Source of the DNA: an uncultured Lutibacter sp.
GTDB lineage: Bacteria > Bacteroidota > Bacteroidia > Flavobacteriales > Flavobacteriaceae
Direction of reading: 5' to 3'
Assembly (NCBI RefSeq): GCF_947493565.1
Contig: NZ_CANLRG010000005.1
Coordinates: 186,001-250,000, forward strand
DNA length: 64,000 nt
The position numbers and the translations under genes were made by a program. The stretch's first letter is position 1. Each line of letters starts with the position of its first letter. Below the pieces are notes generated by a model, which was not told where the DNA came from, searched no databases, and saw nothing but the letters and a program-made list of their open reading frames with translations. Shown here in pieces: positions 18,656 to 28,862 of the stretch.

Positions 18656-21196
18656 TTATTCTACTTTGTCTTTTCCTTTTCCTTTGGTAATTTTTATGGT
18701 TAATTCATTGGTTTTTTTGTTTAAATCCATAAAAATTGTATCGCCTTCATTTAATTTAGAATTTACAATTTCTTCGGCCAAAGCATCTTCAATATATTTT
18801 TGAATTGCACGTTTTAGGGGTCTTGCACCATATTGTTTATCAAAACCTTTATCTGCAATATAATCTTTAGCTTCTTCTGTTAAATTAAGTTGGTAGCCTA
18901 AATCTTCAATTCGTTTAATTAATTTGCTTAATTCAATATCAATAATAGAATGAATATCTTCTCTCTCTAAAGCGTTAAATACAATAACATCATCAATCCT
19001 ATTTAAAAACTCTGGTGCAAAAGATTTTTTTAAGGCATTTTCAATAACACTTTTGGCATTTGCATCAGCTTGTGCAACTTTTGCAGCTGTACCAAAACCT
19101 ACACCTGCACCAAAATCTTTTAATTGACGAGAACCAATATTAGAAGTCATGATAATTATGGTATTTCTAAAGTCAATTCTTCTTCCAAGACTATCAGTAA
19201 TATGACCATCATCTAAAATTTGAAGTAGCATATTAAAAACATCAGGGTGTGCTTTTTCAATTTCATCAAACAATACCACTGCGTATGGTTTACGTCTAAT
19301 TTTTTCAGTAAGTTGCCCTCCTTCTTCATAACCAACATAACCAGGAGGCGCTCCAATTAAACGAGATACCGCAAATTTTTCCATATATTCACTCATATCT
19401 ATTCTAATCAAAGCATCTTCACTGTCAAAAAGTTCGGTAGCTAACACCTTGGCTAGTTGTGTTTTACCAACACCTGTTTGACCTAAAAAGATAAATGAGC
19501 CAATAGGTTTATTAGGATCTTTAAGTCCAACTCTATTGCGTTGAATGGCTTTGACAACTTTAGATACAGCTTCATCTTGCCCAATTACTTTTCCTTTAAT
19601 TAAATTTGGAAGTTCATGTAATCTATGGCTTTCAGCTTCAGCAACTCTGTTTACAGGGATGCCAGTCATCATTGAAACTACTTCAGCAACATTATCTTCT
19701 GTAACAATTTCACGGTGTAATTTTGAAGCCTCTTCCCATTTTATTTGTTCTGCTAAAAGCAATCCTTCAACACGTTTTTCATCGTCTCTTAAGCGTGCGG
19801 CTTCTTCATATTTTTGACCGTTTACAGCAGCAGTTTTATCTTCTTTAATTTTTTCAAGTTGAGCTTCTAACTGTAAAACTTCTTTTGGAACTACAATATT
19901 TGTGATATGAATACGAGAACCAGCTTCGTCTAAAGCATCAATTGCTTTATCTGGTAAATAGCGGTCTGTCATGTATCTGTTGGTTAATTTAACACAAGCT
20001 TCAATGGCTTCATCTGTAAAATCAACGTTATGATGTTCTTCGTATTTTTCTTTTATATTATTTAATATTTGAATAGTTTCTTCAACAGAGGTTGGTTCTA
20101 CAATTACCTTTTGAAAACGACGTTCTAAAGCACCGTCTTTTTCAATATTGGTTCTAAACTCATCTAGAGTTGTAGCTCCAATACATTGAATTTCACCACG
20201 TGCTAATGCTGGTTTTAACATGTTTGAAGCATCTAAAGAACCTGTTGCTCCTCCAGCTCCAACAATGGTATGAATTTCATCAATAAAAAGAATGATATCA
20301 TCATTTTTTTCAAGTTCATTTACCAAGGCTTTCATGCGTTCTTCAAATTGTCCTCGGTATTTAGTTCCTGCAACTAAACTTGCTAAATCTAAAGAAACAA
20401 TTCGTTTGTTGAATAAAATTCTGGATACTTTACGTTGATTTATTCTTAAAGCTAAACCTTCAGCAATAGCAGACTTTCCAACTCCAGGTTCACCAATTAA
20501 AATTGGATTATTCTTTTTTCTTCGACTTAAAATTTGTGAAACGCGTTCTATTTCTTTTTTTCTTCCTACAACAGGGTCTAACTTACCTTCTTCAGCTAAG
20601 CGTGTTAAATCTCTTCCAAAATTATCTAAAACAGGTGTTTTAGACTTCTTAGGGGGTGTTTGACCTGACTTAGGTTGTTCAAAAGGATTTGGCTTTGATG
20701 TATCAAAATCGTCATCCGATGTGTTTTCAGCTTTTGGTAAATCAATTTCTTCATCCATAAATAATAATTTAAATTCAGCTTTAACATTTTCATAAGTTGC
20801 ATCAAAATTATTAAGCAACTTAGTTGTAGGATCATTTTCATTACGTAAAATACATAAAAGTAAATGTGCTGTATTTACAGATGCACTTCTATATAATTTA
20901 GCTTCTAAAAAAGTAGTTTTCAAAGCTTTTTCGGCTTGTCTTGTTAAATGTAAATTTTTCTTTTCATTGGTAAAAAAAGTAGCAGAGTTTAAAGGACTTA
21001 AACCTTCAATTTTTTTGCGTAAATGATCAAGATTTATATCTAATGAATTTAAAATTTCTATAGCTTTTCCATCTCCTTTACGCAACAACCCCAACATGAG
21101 GTGTTCCGTACCAATAAAATCATGTCCTAAACGTAAAGCTTCTTCTTTACTATAGGCTATTACATCTTTAACTTTTGGTGAAAAATTATCGTCCAT
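18656..21196 (-). CDS. clpC: ATP-dependent Clp protease ATP-binding subunit ClpC
   Basis: An AAA+ unfoldase that feeds substrates to ClpP. The order is two Clp-N repeats (about 1-145), a first AAA module with Walker A GEPGVGKS, a UVR domain (LEKIKEDKTAAVNGQKYEEAARLRDDE), then a second AAA module with GQTGVGKTQLAK and the C-terminal D2-small domain. The UVR motif and the absence of a long ClpB middle coil identify ClpC. I start at 21196 (MDDNFSPKVKDVIAYSKEEA); an upstream in-frame ATG at 21247 adds 17 low-complexity residues not found in the family. It is divergent from gyrA across a 259-base gap, a frequent flavobacterial arrangement. Confidence 0.95.
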   Translation of the reverse strand: MDDNFSPKVKDVIAYSKEEALRLGHDFIGTEHLMLGLLRKGDGKAIEILNSLDINLDHLRKKIEGLSPLNSATFFTNEKKNLHLTRQAEKALKTTFLEAKLYRSASVNTAHLLLCILRNENDPTTKLLNNFDATYENVKAEFKLLFMDEEIDLPKAENTSDDDFDTSKPNPFEQPKSGQTPPKKSKTPVLDNFGRDLTRLAEEGKLDPVVGRKKEIERVSQILSRRKKNNPILIGEPGVGKSAIAEGLALRINQRKVSRILFNKRIVSLDLASLVAGTKYRGQFEERMKALVNELEKNDDIILFIDEIHTIVGAGGATGSLDASNMLKPALARGEIQCIGATTLDEFRTNIEKDGALERRFQKVIVEPTSVEETIQILNNIKEKYEEHHNVDFTDEAIEACVKLTNRYMTDRYLPDKAIDALDEAGSRIHITNIVVPKEVLQLEAQLEKIKEDKTAAVNGQKYEEAARLRDDEKRVEGLLLAEQIKWEEASKLHREIVTEDNVAEVVSMMTGIPVNRVAEAESHRLHELPNLIKGKVIGQDEAVSKVVKAIQRNRVGLKDPNKPIGSFIFLGQTGVGKTQLAKVLATELFDSEDALIRIDMSEYMEKFAVSRLIGAPPGYVGYEEGGQLTEKIRRKPYAVVLFDEIEKAHPDVFNMLLQILDDGHITDSLGRRIDFRNTIIIMTSNIGSRQLKDFGAGVGFGTAAKVAQADANAKSVIENALKKSFAPEFLNRIDDVIVFNALEREDIHSIIDIELSKLIKRIEDLGYQLNLTEEAKDYIADKGFDKQYGARPLKRAIQKYIEDALAEEIVNSKLNEGDTIFMDLNKKTNELTIKITKGKGKDKVE

Positions 21197-21455
21197 TTCT
21201 ATGAGTTTAATATGTAAATTTAACTGATTTTTTTCTTTTTGATGCACAAAAACAAGACCACTTTTTTATAAATCAGTAAAATTGTCATATATGATAGCTT
21301 AAAATTATTGAATACCAGTCATTTACAGTTGTTTGGTGTGTGTGTATTATTGTTAATAAAAAATATAAAAACTACCTGACAAATAGGTTGTAAAAAAGTG
21401 AAAAATTGTATATTGCTTTGTTAAAAAAAGACAACTAAAATAAATTAAAAAACAT

Positions 21456-23969
21456 ATGGCAGACGGAGAAAAACTGATACCAATTAACATTGAAGATGAA
21501 ATGAAATCTGCATACATTGATTATTCAATGTCAGTAATTGTTTCAAGAGCATTACCAGATGTACGTGATGGTTTAAAACCAGTACATAGAAGAGTATTAT
21601 ATGGAATGCATGAATTAGGAATAAAAGCAACAGGATCTTATAAAAAATCGGCTAGAGTAGTTGGGGAAGTTTTAGGTAAGTACCATCCACATGGTGATAC
21701 TTCAGTATATGATTCTATGGTACGAATGGCTCAGGATTGGAGCGTACGCTATATGATGGTAGATGGTCAAGGAAACTTTGGTTCTGTTGATGGTGATAGC
21801 CCTGCAGCAATGCGTTATACAGAGGTACGTATGCAAAAAATATCAGAAGAAATGTTATCTGATATTGAAAAGGATACCGTAGATCATAAATTAAATTTTG
21901 ACGATACCTTAAATGAACCTACTGTTTTACCAACAAGAATTCCTAACTTATTAGTAAACGGAGCTTCAGGTATTGCAGTTGGAATGGCTACAAATATGGC
22001 TCCCCATAATTTAACTGAAGTTATAAATGGAACTTTAGCCTATATTGATAATAAAGAAATTGAAATTTCTGAATTAATGCAGTACATCAAAGCCCCAGAT
22101 TTTCCAACAGGAGGAATCATTTATGGCTATGATGGAGTAAAAGAAGCCTTTGAAACAGGTAGAGGTCGAATAGTGATGAGAGCTAAAGCGACCATTGAGG
22201 AAGTAAATGGGCGCGAGTGTATTATTGTAACCGAAATTCCATATCAAGTTAACAAAGCAGAAATGATTAAAAAAACTGCTGAACTTGTAAATGAAAAAAA
22301 ATTAGAAGGCATTGCCAATATTAGAGATGAATCGGATAGAAATGGAATGCGTGTTGTATATGTACTTAAGCGTGACGCCATACCTAATATTGTTTTAAAT
22401 AAATTATACAAATACACAGCACTACAAACCTCTTTTAGTGTTAATAATATTGCTTTAGTTAATGGTCGTCCACAACAATTAAACCTAAAACAACTAATTC
22501 ATTACTTTGTTGAACACAGACATGAAGTAATTGTAAGAAGAACTGAATTTGAGCTTAAAAAAGCAGAAGCAAGAGCACATATTTTAGAAGGATTAATAAT
22601 TGCAAGTGACAATATTGATGAAGTAATTAAAATTATCAGAGCATCTTCCAATGCTGATGAAGCAAGAGATAGTTTAATAACTCGTTTTGAATTAACTGAA
22701 ATTCAGGCAAAAGCAATTGTAGAAATGCGTTTGCGTCAGTTAACAGGATTAGAGCAAGACAAATTAAGAGCTGAATACGATGAAATCATAAAATTAATTG
22801 CCGATTTAAAAGATATCCTAGGTGATGAATCAAGACGTTATCAAATTATTAAAGATGAATTAATTGCAATTAAAGATAAGTATGGTGATGAAAGAAGATC
22901 TGTTATAGAATACGCAGGTGGAGATTTATCTATTGAAGATATGATTCCTAACTCTCAAGTAGTAGTTACCATTTCACATGCTGGATATGTTAAACGTACC
23001 AACTTAGATGAATATAAAGTTCAAAATAGAGGAGGTAGAGGTCAAAAAGGAGCTACCACTAGAAATGAAGATTTTCTAGAACATTTATTTGTTGGAACCA
23101 ACCATCAATATATGTTATTCTTTACTCAGAAAGGAAAAGTGTTTTGGATGCGTGTTTATGAAATTCCTGAAGGAGGTAAAAATTCTAAAGGAAGAGCCAT
23201 TCAAAACCTTATCAATATAGAACAAGATGATAAAGTAAAAGCTTTCTTAGTTACTGAAGATTTGAAAGATGAAGACTATATAAATAACCATTATATTATT
23301 ATGGCAACTAAAGGAGGTCAAGTTAAAAAAACTTCTTTAGAACAATATTCTCGTCCTAGAACAAATGGTATTAATGCAATTACTATTAAAGATAATGATG
23401 AATTACTTGAAGCTAAATTAACAACAGGAAATAGTCAAGTAATGTTAGCATTAAAGTCTGGTAAAGCTATTCGATTTGAAGAAAGCAAAACTAGACCAAT
23501 GGGAAGAAATGCTTCAGGTGTAAGAGGTATTACCTTAGGAAGTGACAATGATGAAGTGATTGGAATGATTGCTGTTGATGATAATGAAAGTAATATTTTG
23601 GTAGTTTCTGAAAATGGGTATGGAAAGCGTTCAAGCCTAGAGGATTATAGAATTACAAATAGAGGTGGTAAAGGAGTAAAAACAATTAATATTACTGAAA
23701 AAACAGGTGATTTAGTTGCTATAAAAAATGTTACAGATGATGACGATTTAATGATTATAAACAAATCTGGAATTGCAATTAGATTGGCTGTGTCAGATTT
23801 ACGTATTATGGGAAGAGCAACTCAAGGAGTTAAACTTATTAATATAAAAGATAATGATTCTATTGCAGCTGTAGCAAAAGTAATGCACGAAGACGAAGAA
23901 GAATTTGATGAAACTGAAAATGGCACGGAAATTGAAAATAATAATGAAGAGAATACAAATCAAGAATAA
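21456..23969 (+). CDS. gyrA: DNA gyrase subunit A
   Basis: Breakage-reunion subunit of gyrase, which introduces negative supercoils. The active-site tyrosine is Tyr121 (AAMRYTEV). The quinolone-determining region reads [17 protein letters not shown], with the wild-type acidic residue retained at the Asp87-equivalent position. Six C-terminal beta-pinwheel repeats follow; [15 protein letters not shown] corresponds to the GyrA-box. The length of 837 residues and this box mark GyrA rather than ParC. The acidic tail ([13 protein letters not shown]...) is common in the family. A TPR protein starts 10 bases after the stop. Confidence 0.96.
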   Translation: MADGEKLIPINIEDEMKSAYIDYSMSVIVSRALPDVRDGLKPVHRRVLYGMHELGIKATGSYKKSARVVGEVLGKYHPHGDTSVYDSMVRMAQDWSVRYMMVDGQGNFGSVDGDSPAAMRYTEVRMQKISEEMLSDIEKDTVDHKLNFDDTLNEPTVLPTRIPNLLVNGASGIAVGMATNMAPHNLTEVINGTLAYIDNKEIEISELMQYIKAPDFPTGGIIYGYDGVKEAFETGRGRIVMRAKATIEEVNGRECIIVTEIPYQVNKAEMIKKTAELVNEKKLEGIANIRDESDRNGMRVVYVLKRDAIPNIVLNKLYKYTALQTSFSVNNIALVNGRPQQLNLKQLIHYFVEHRHEVIVRRTEFELKKAEARAHILEGLIIASDNIDEVIKIIRASSNADEARDSLITRFELTEIQAKAIVEMRLRQLTGLEQDKLRAEYDEIIKLIADLKDILGDESRRYQIIKDELIAIKDKYGDERRSVIEYAGGDLSIEDMIPNSQVVVTISHAGYVKRTNLDEYKVQNRGGRGQKGATTRNEDFLEHLFVGTNHQYMLFFTQKGKVFWMRVYEIPEGGKNSKGRAIQNLINIEQDDKVKAFLVTEDLKDEDYINNHYIIMATKGGQVKKTSLEQYSRPRTNGINAITIKDNDELLEAKLTTGNSQVMLALKSGKAIRFEESKTRPMGRNASGVRGITLGSDNDEVIGMIAVDDNESNILVVSENGYGKRSSLEDYRITNRGGKGVKTINITEKTGDLVAIKNVTDDDDLMIINKSGIAIRLAVSDLRIMGRATQGVKLINIKDNDSIAAVAKVMHEDEEEFDETENGTEIENNNEENTNQE

Positions 23970-23979
23970 AATAAATAAA

Positions 23980-25260
23980 ATGAAGAAACAAATATTAATA
24001 CTGTCTGCTTTTTTATTAAGTATGACTGTTTTCGGACAAAAGAATGAACTTAAAACTGCAGAAAAGGCAATTAAATCAAATGACTTTACTGCTGCTATGT
24101 CGGCTATAAATCAAGCTGAAGGGTTGATTGCCAATGCTGATGAAAAAACTAAAGCAAAATACTATTATTTAAGAGGTTTAGCATTGTACCAAAATGGTTC
24201 AAATCAAGCTGATTATGAAAAAGTAGGAGCTGCTTTTAATAAGTTAATTAGTTATGAAAAAGAAATTAACAAAGCAAAATATACCAACGAAGTTGCTGGT
24301 TTAATCAATACCTTAACATCTAATATTGCTACAGCAGCATCGTCAGATTATCAAAACGCTGTTACTACCAAGGCTCCTGAAGACTATTTAAAAGCTGCAA
24401 AAGGATTTGCTCAAGTATATGCATTAAGTCCAAATGATACCGTATTTTTAGATAACGCGGCACTACTTTACTATTTTGGGGAAGATTATGATACTTCTAT
24501 AAAATCGTATCAAAAACTTTTAGATTTAAATTACACAGGTATTGCTACAGAGTATATTGCAACTAACAAGTCTGATGGTAAAGACGTTACATATGCAGAT
24601 AAAAAAGCAATGGATTTGCAAGTAAAATTAGGTTTAGCTGAAAATCCAAGAGAGGAGAAAAAAGAATCTAAAAGAGATATGATGTTTAAATATTTATCTC
24701 AAAATTATGTAAAATTAGGAGACACAGACAAAGCTCTTGAAATTATTGCCAAAGGAAGAGAAGAATTTCCAAGTAGTTACTCTTTATTAATTGATGAAGC
24801 TAACATTCATTATCAAAAAGGAGATGAAGAAATGTTTAAGCAACGTTTAGAGGAAGCTATTGAGCTAAACCCAACTGAACCTACATTATATTACAACGTT
24901 GGTGTAATGAATATGAATCAGAAAAAAGTAGATGAGGCGATTAAATATTTTGAAAAAGCAATTGAATTAAAACCTGATTATGCTGATGCTTACAATAATA
25001 TTGGAGCAGCTATTATTGATAAAGCTAATCCAATTATTGAAGAAATGAATAAAAGTTTATCCGACTTTGCTAAATATGATAAATTACAAGCAGAACAATT
25101 AGAGATATATAAGAAAGCAGTTCCTTATTATGAAAAAGCTTTTGAATTGAATAAAACTAATATTGGAGTTGTTACAACATTAATGGGTTTATATGAAAAC
25201 CTTGAAATGACGGATAAACTAAATGAAATTAGACCAGTTTATGAAGAATTGAAGCAATAA
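23980..25260 (+). CDS. Exported TPR-repeat protein
   Basis: A 426-residue secreted protein with a signal peptide (MKKQILILSAFLLSMTVFGQ) and tetratricopeptide repeats, the clearest being PTLYYNVGVMNMNQKKVDEAI and PDYADAYNNIGAAIIDKAN in the C-terminal half. I use the ATG at 23980; the open frame extends upstream through the end of gyrA in another frame, which is not coding. It is adjacent to gyrA in many Flavobacteria, so co-transcription is likely. Function is unknown; such proteins act as periplasmic protein-interaction scaffolds. A strong palindromic terminator follows. Confidence 0.85.
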   Translation: MKKQILILSAFLLSMTVFGQKNELKTAEKAIKSNDFTAAMSAINQAEGLIANADEKTKAKYYYLRGLALYQNGSNQADYEKVGAAFNKLISYEKEINKAKYTNEVAGLINTLTSNIATAASSDYQNAVTTKAPEDYLKAAKGFAQVYALSPNDTVFLDNAALLYYFGEDYDTSIKSYQKLLDLNYTGIATEYIATNKSDGKDVTYADKKAMDLQVKLGLAENPREEKKESKRDMMFKYLSQNYVKLGDTDKALEIIAKGREEFPSSYSLLIDEANIHYQKGDEEMFKQRLEEAIELNPTEPTLYYNVGVMNMNQKKVDEAIKYFEKAIELKPDYADAYNNIGAAIIDKANPIIEEMNKSLSDFAKYDKLQAEQLEIYKKAVPYYEKAFELNKTNIGVVTTLMGLYENLEMTDKLNEIRPVYEELKQ

Positions 25261-25271
25261 ACTTAATATTG

Positions 25272-25320
25272 TTATATAATAAAAAAGCTCACTTTTAAGT
25301 GAGCTTTTTTATTATATAAT
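25272..25320. terminator. Bidirectional intrinsic terminator
   Basis: A near-perfect palindrome with the core arms AAGCTCACTT / AAGTGAGCTT flanked by A and T runs on both sides. It ends both the gyrA-TPR transcript and the convergent NlpC/P60 transcript; the stop codon of the latter lies inside the stem. Confidence 0.88.
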
Positions 25321-26082
25321 CTTTTTTATAACTCTTAATTTATGAGTATGTCTTTTTGTGTCAATATTAAAAATACCGCTATGATCTATTCTATCAATTC
25401 GAACTTTTCCATATGCATGAATGATATAATTATCTTTCATAATAATTCCAACATGAGTAATAATACCTTCATTGTTATCAAAAAAAGCTAAATCACCTGG
25501 TTCACTTTCTTCAATAAAGCTTAAAACTTCGCCTTGAGTAGCTTGTTGCGATGCTTCACGTAGTAATTTATATCCACAAAGTTTATAAACCATTTGTGTA
25601 AATCCGGAGCAATCAATTCCAAAAGGAGTTTTACCACCCCATAAATAAGGGGTATTTATATATTTTTGGGCAAATTTAACAATGTTTTCTTTGGCTTTTT
25701 TCTTAGAATGAACACAACCTTCATAAATAAAATTAGATTGATTAATTTGTAATTTTTGATTAGAGTAAAAAGGTAGGTTAGATCCTAAAATTACTGTAGA
25801 AAAATGATGGTTTTCATCTGTTGCAAAATCAATTAATTCACCAGCTAAAACAGTAGGCTCTTTCGCTATATTATTAAATGTCTCTTCAGAAATTTCTTGA
25901 TATTGTTTATGATCAATCCATCCTTCATATTTATCAAAAGTAAGACGTATTTTACTCCAATGTTTACGTATTTCTAAAATTTTAAAATAATCACCAAATA
26001 AAACCTGTGAAATCATTTCACTTGTATCGTCGGGGTCTATTCTAAGAGGCACAATACTTAAATTACAAATTCCGTAATTCAT
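25312..26082 (-). CDS. C40-family (NlpC/P60) cell-wall peptidase
   Basis: A 256-residue enzyme that cleaves peptidoglycan stem peptides, probably between gamma-D-Glu and the diamino acid. N-terminal SH3-like segments (about 1-125) precede the catalytic domain. The nucleophile is in FGIDCSGFTQMVY, the catalytic His in THVGIIM, and the third residue in IIHAYGKVRID. No signal peptide is visible, which is usual for this YkfC-like recycling type and suggests a cytoplasmic role on imported muropeptides. It is followed across 16 bases upstream by the thiolase gene on the same strand. Confidence 0.88.
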   Translation of the reverse strand: MNYGICNLSIVPLRIDPDDTSEMISQVLFGDYFKILEIRKHWSKIRLTFDKYEGWIDHKQYQEISEETFNNIAKEPTVLAGELIDFATDENHHFSTVILGSNLPFYSNQKLQINQSNFIYEGCVHSKKKAKENIVKFAQKYINTPYLWGGKTPFGIDCSGFTQMVYKLCGYKLLREASQQATQGEVLSFIEESEPGDLAFFDNNEGIITHVGIIMKDNYIIHAYGKVRIDRIDHSGIFNIDTKRHTHKLRVIKKII

Positions 26083-26098
26083 TTAAAATGTATTAAAA

Positions 26099-27277
26099 TT
26101 ATGAAATTCGTTCAATCACAATAGCACTTGCTCCACCGCCACCATTACAAATACCAGCAGCACCATATTTGGCATTATTTTGTTCTAAAATTGAAGTTAA
26201 AGCAATTACAATTCTTGCTCCAGACATCCCTAAAGGATGACCTAATGATACGGCTCCTCCATTAACATTTACTTTTTCAGGGTTCAATCCTAAGATTTTA
26301 ATATTCGCTAATCCTACTACAGAAAAAGCTTCATTTAATTCAAAATAATCCACTTCATTTTGTGAGATTCCAGCTTTAGCTAATGCTTTTGGTAATGCCT
26401 TAGCAGGTGCCGTTGTAAACCATTCAGGTTCTTGAGCAGCATCTGCATATCCTTTAATTTTAGCTAATGGTTTTAAATTTAATTCGTTTGCTTTTTCTAA
26501 GCTCATAAGTACTAATGCTGCAGCTCCATCGTTCAAAGTAGAAGCATTTGCAGCTGTTACAGTACCTTCTTTATTAAAAGCTGGACGTAAAGTAGGAATT
26601 TTTTCTAAAATTACATTTTTATATTCTTCATCTTCAGAAAAGATTATTGGATCTCCTTTTCTTTGAGGGATTTCTACGGGTACTACTTCATTATTAAAGC
26701 TTCCTTTTGCCCAAGCATTAGCTGACCGTGTGTAAGATTCAATTGCAAAATTATCTTGATCTTCTCTAGTGAAATTGTACTCAGAAGCACATAAATCACC
26801 ACAAGTTCCCATATGTTTTTTGTCGTATGCATCTGTTAAGCCATCAATTAATAAACCATCAACAACATTAATGTTTCCAAATTTGGTTGCTTTTCTTCCA
26901 GCAATATAGTGTGGAATGCTACTCATGTTTTCCATACCGCCAGCAACAACAATTTCAGCATCACCACTTTTAATCGCTTGAGCTGCAAACATAATAGCTT
27001 TCATTCCCGAAGAACAAACTTTGTTGATAGTTGTACATGGAACCGTTTTAGGAATTCCAGCAAAAATTGCAGCTTGTCGAGCAGGTGCTTGACCTAAACC
27101 AGCAGAAACAACATTTCCCATAAATACTTCATCAACAAGTTTTGTGTCTAAGTTTATTTTATCTAACGCCCCTTTTATAGCTATTGCTCCTAATTTTGGA
27201 GCCGAAATATTGGATAAACTTCCTAAAAAACTTCCTATAGGTGTTCTTGCTACAGAAACAATGACAACTTCTTTCAT
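26099..27277 (-). CDS. Acetyl-CoA C-acetyltransferase (thiolase)
   Basis: A 392-residue thiolase that condenses or cleaves acetoacetyl-CoA/3-ketoacyl-CoA. The acyl-enzyme nucleophile is Cys88 ([11 protein letters not shown]), the catalytic His is in [16 protein letters not shown], and the second Cys is in [13 protein letters not shown] start at [15 protein letters not shown] (27277); an upstream ATG at 27316 adds 13 residues that are not part of the family. No partner dehydrogenase is adjacent, so degradation versus ketone-body use cannot be decided here. Confidence 0.93.
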   Translation of the reverse strand: MKEVVIVSVARTPIGSFLGSLSNISAPKLGAIAIKGALDKINLDTKLVDEVFMGNVVSAGLGQAPARQAAIFAGIPKTVPCTTINKVCSSGMKAIMFAAQAIKSGDAEIVVAGGMENMSSIPHYIAGRKATKFGNINVVDGLLIDGLTDAYDKKHMGTCGDLCASEYNFTREDQDNFAIESYTRSANAWAKGSFNNEVVPVEIPQRKGDPIIFSEDEEYKNVILEKIPTLRPAFNKEGTVTAANASTLNDGAAALVLMSLEKANELNLKPLAKIKGYADAAQEPEWFTTAPAKALPKALAKAGISQNEVDYFELNEAFSVVGLANIKILGLNPEKVNVNGGAVSLGHPLGMSGARIVIALTSILEQNNAKYGAAGICNGGGGASAIVIERIS

Positions 27278-27426
27278 AATTTTATAAACTGTTTTTTCAA
27301 ATGCGAATTTAGGCATTTTTAGACAATTTTTTAGTTTTTAAAATAGAGTTTATTATTTGTAATAATTATTACTTTCAAAAGCTAAAGGTTTTATAATTTT
27401 CATGAACTATTCAAAATCTGATTATT

Positions 27427-28824
27427 ATGATTGAAAATGGCACATTTAAAAAACATTATATAGCAGTTATTGGAGGGTCAATTTCTGGTTCTGAAGCAGC
27501 AAGTTTGTTGGCTAAAAATGGGTTTAGAGTGGTTGTTTTTGAAATGAATAAATTACCGTATGGTAAAATTGAGGATGGTTTGCCAAATTGGCATTTTAAG
27601 TTAAGAGATAGGCAAATTGAAGAAATTGATAAGAAACTTAACCACCCAAACATCAGGTTTGTTCCAAATACAAAAATTGGAGATGATATTGATTTTTTAG
27701 ATTTGGTAAACAACTGGGGTTTTTCTGCAATAATTTTAGCAAATGGTGCTTGGGTAGATAGGAAATTTCCTGTTAAAAATATGGAGAGATTTAGAGATAG
27801 AGAACTAATTTATCAAAATTCATTGATTAATTGGTTTAACCATAAACACGAGAGAAACTATTTAGGGAAAAATTATTTCATAAAAAATAATACAGTGGTT
27901 GTTGGTGGAGGCTTAGCTTCATTAGATGTAGTTAAAATTGTAATGATTGAATTGGTAAAAAAACAATTATACCTGAAAAAAGGAATTGATGTTGATTTAT
28001 TTACCATAGAAAAAAAAGGAATTGATAGCGTTTTAAAAGAATATAATATTGACTTTGAGGAACTCAATATTGGTAAAGCCAAATTAGTATACAGAAGAAC
28101 GGCAAGGGAAATGCCTTTAAAATCGTCAAATAGTGATAGTTTAGAAAGTATAGAGGCGGCTAAAAAAGTATCAGAAAAGTTGCTTAACAAATATGTTGAA
28201 AAATATTTATTTGAGTTTATTCCATTAAGTATTCCTTATGGTTTTACAGAAGAAAATGATAAATTAACAGATGTAATTTTTCAAAAAGTGAAGCTTAATA
28301 ATCATAAAATTGTCCCAATTGAAAATAATTTTTTTGAAATAAAAACCAATTTGTTAATTTCATCAATAGGAAGTATTCCAGAGCAGATAAGTGGGTTAGA
28401 GTACGAGTATTCTTCATTAAAAATGAAGGGAAACGGAGATTACCATGTAGCAGGATTTGATAATGTATTTGCCATAGGAAACGCAGTAACTGGTAGAGGA
28501 AATATACAAGAATCTAAACTACATGGAAAGCATATGACTGAAGTAATTATAGACAAACATTTAACAGAAGATAAATTTGAAGAGTGGTTGATAAATCATA
28601 ACAATCAAATAAAGGCAAAGGTGAAAGAACAACTAGCCTCTATTGTATTAGAAGTTAATGACTTTAAAATTCAACCAAAATCAATTATTCAACAAATTTT
28701 AAACAAAACCTCTCAAATACACAAAGCTCAAAGATATACTACTTATAAAGATTGGGTTAAAAAAAATATACCTATTAGGTTGGAAGAAACTTTAAAAAAT
28801 ACTTATTCTTGCAAACACTTATAA
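27427..28824 (+). CDS. FAD/NAD(P)-dependent oxidoreductase, ferredoxin-NADP reductase / glutamate synthase small-subunit type
   Basis: A 465-residue two-nucleotide flavoprotein. The N-terminal FAD loop is IAVIGGSISGSEAASLLAKNGFRVVVFE and the NAD(P) loop is VVVGGGLASLDVVKI near residue 160. A C-terminal FAD-closing motif (NVFAIGNAVTGRGN) is present. Order and spacing match the adrenodoxin-reductase-like/GltD superfamily. No iron-sulfur domain and no partner subunit gene are adjacent, so the electron acceptor is unknown. The first glycine loop is GGSISG, a variant of the usual GxGxxG. It is divergent from the thiolase gene, and the pgpH-like gene starts 38 bases after its stop. Confidence 0.78.
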   Translation: MIENGTFKKHYIAVIGGSISGSEAASLLAKNGFRVVVFEMNKLPYGKIEDGLPNWHFKLRDRQIEEIDKKLNHPNIRFVPNTKIGDDIDFLDLVNNWGFSAIILANGAWVDRKFPVKNMERFRDRELIYQNSLINWFNHKHERNYLGKNYFIKNNTVVVGGGLASLDVVKIVMIELVKKQLYLKKGIDVDLFTIEKKGIDSVLKEYNIDFEELNIGKAKLVYRRTAREMPLKSSNSDSLESIEAAKKVSEKLLNKYVEKYLFEFIPLSIPYGFTEENDKLTDVIFQKVKLNNHKIVPIENNFFEIKTNLLISSIGSIPEQISGLEYEYSSLKMKGNGDYHVAGFDNVFAIGNAVTGRGNIQESKLHGKHMTEVIIDKHLTEDKFEEWLINHNNQIKAKVKEQLASIVLEVNDFKIQPKSIIQQILNKTSQIHKAQRYTTYKDWVKKNIPIRLEETLKNTYSCKHL

Positions 28825-28862
28825 AATAATATTGTTATTTTTGAATTGCAAATAACAACTTC

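Noticed and set aside
23905-23979. Longer N-terminus of the TPR protein
   Set aside because: It would overlap the gyrA tail in another frame and give a lysine-rich leader; the ATG at 23980 begins a proper signal peptide.
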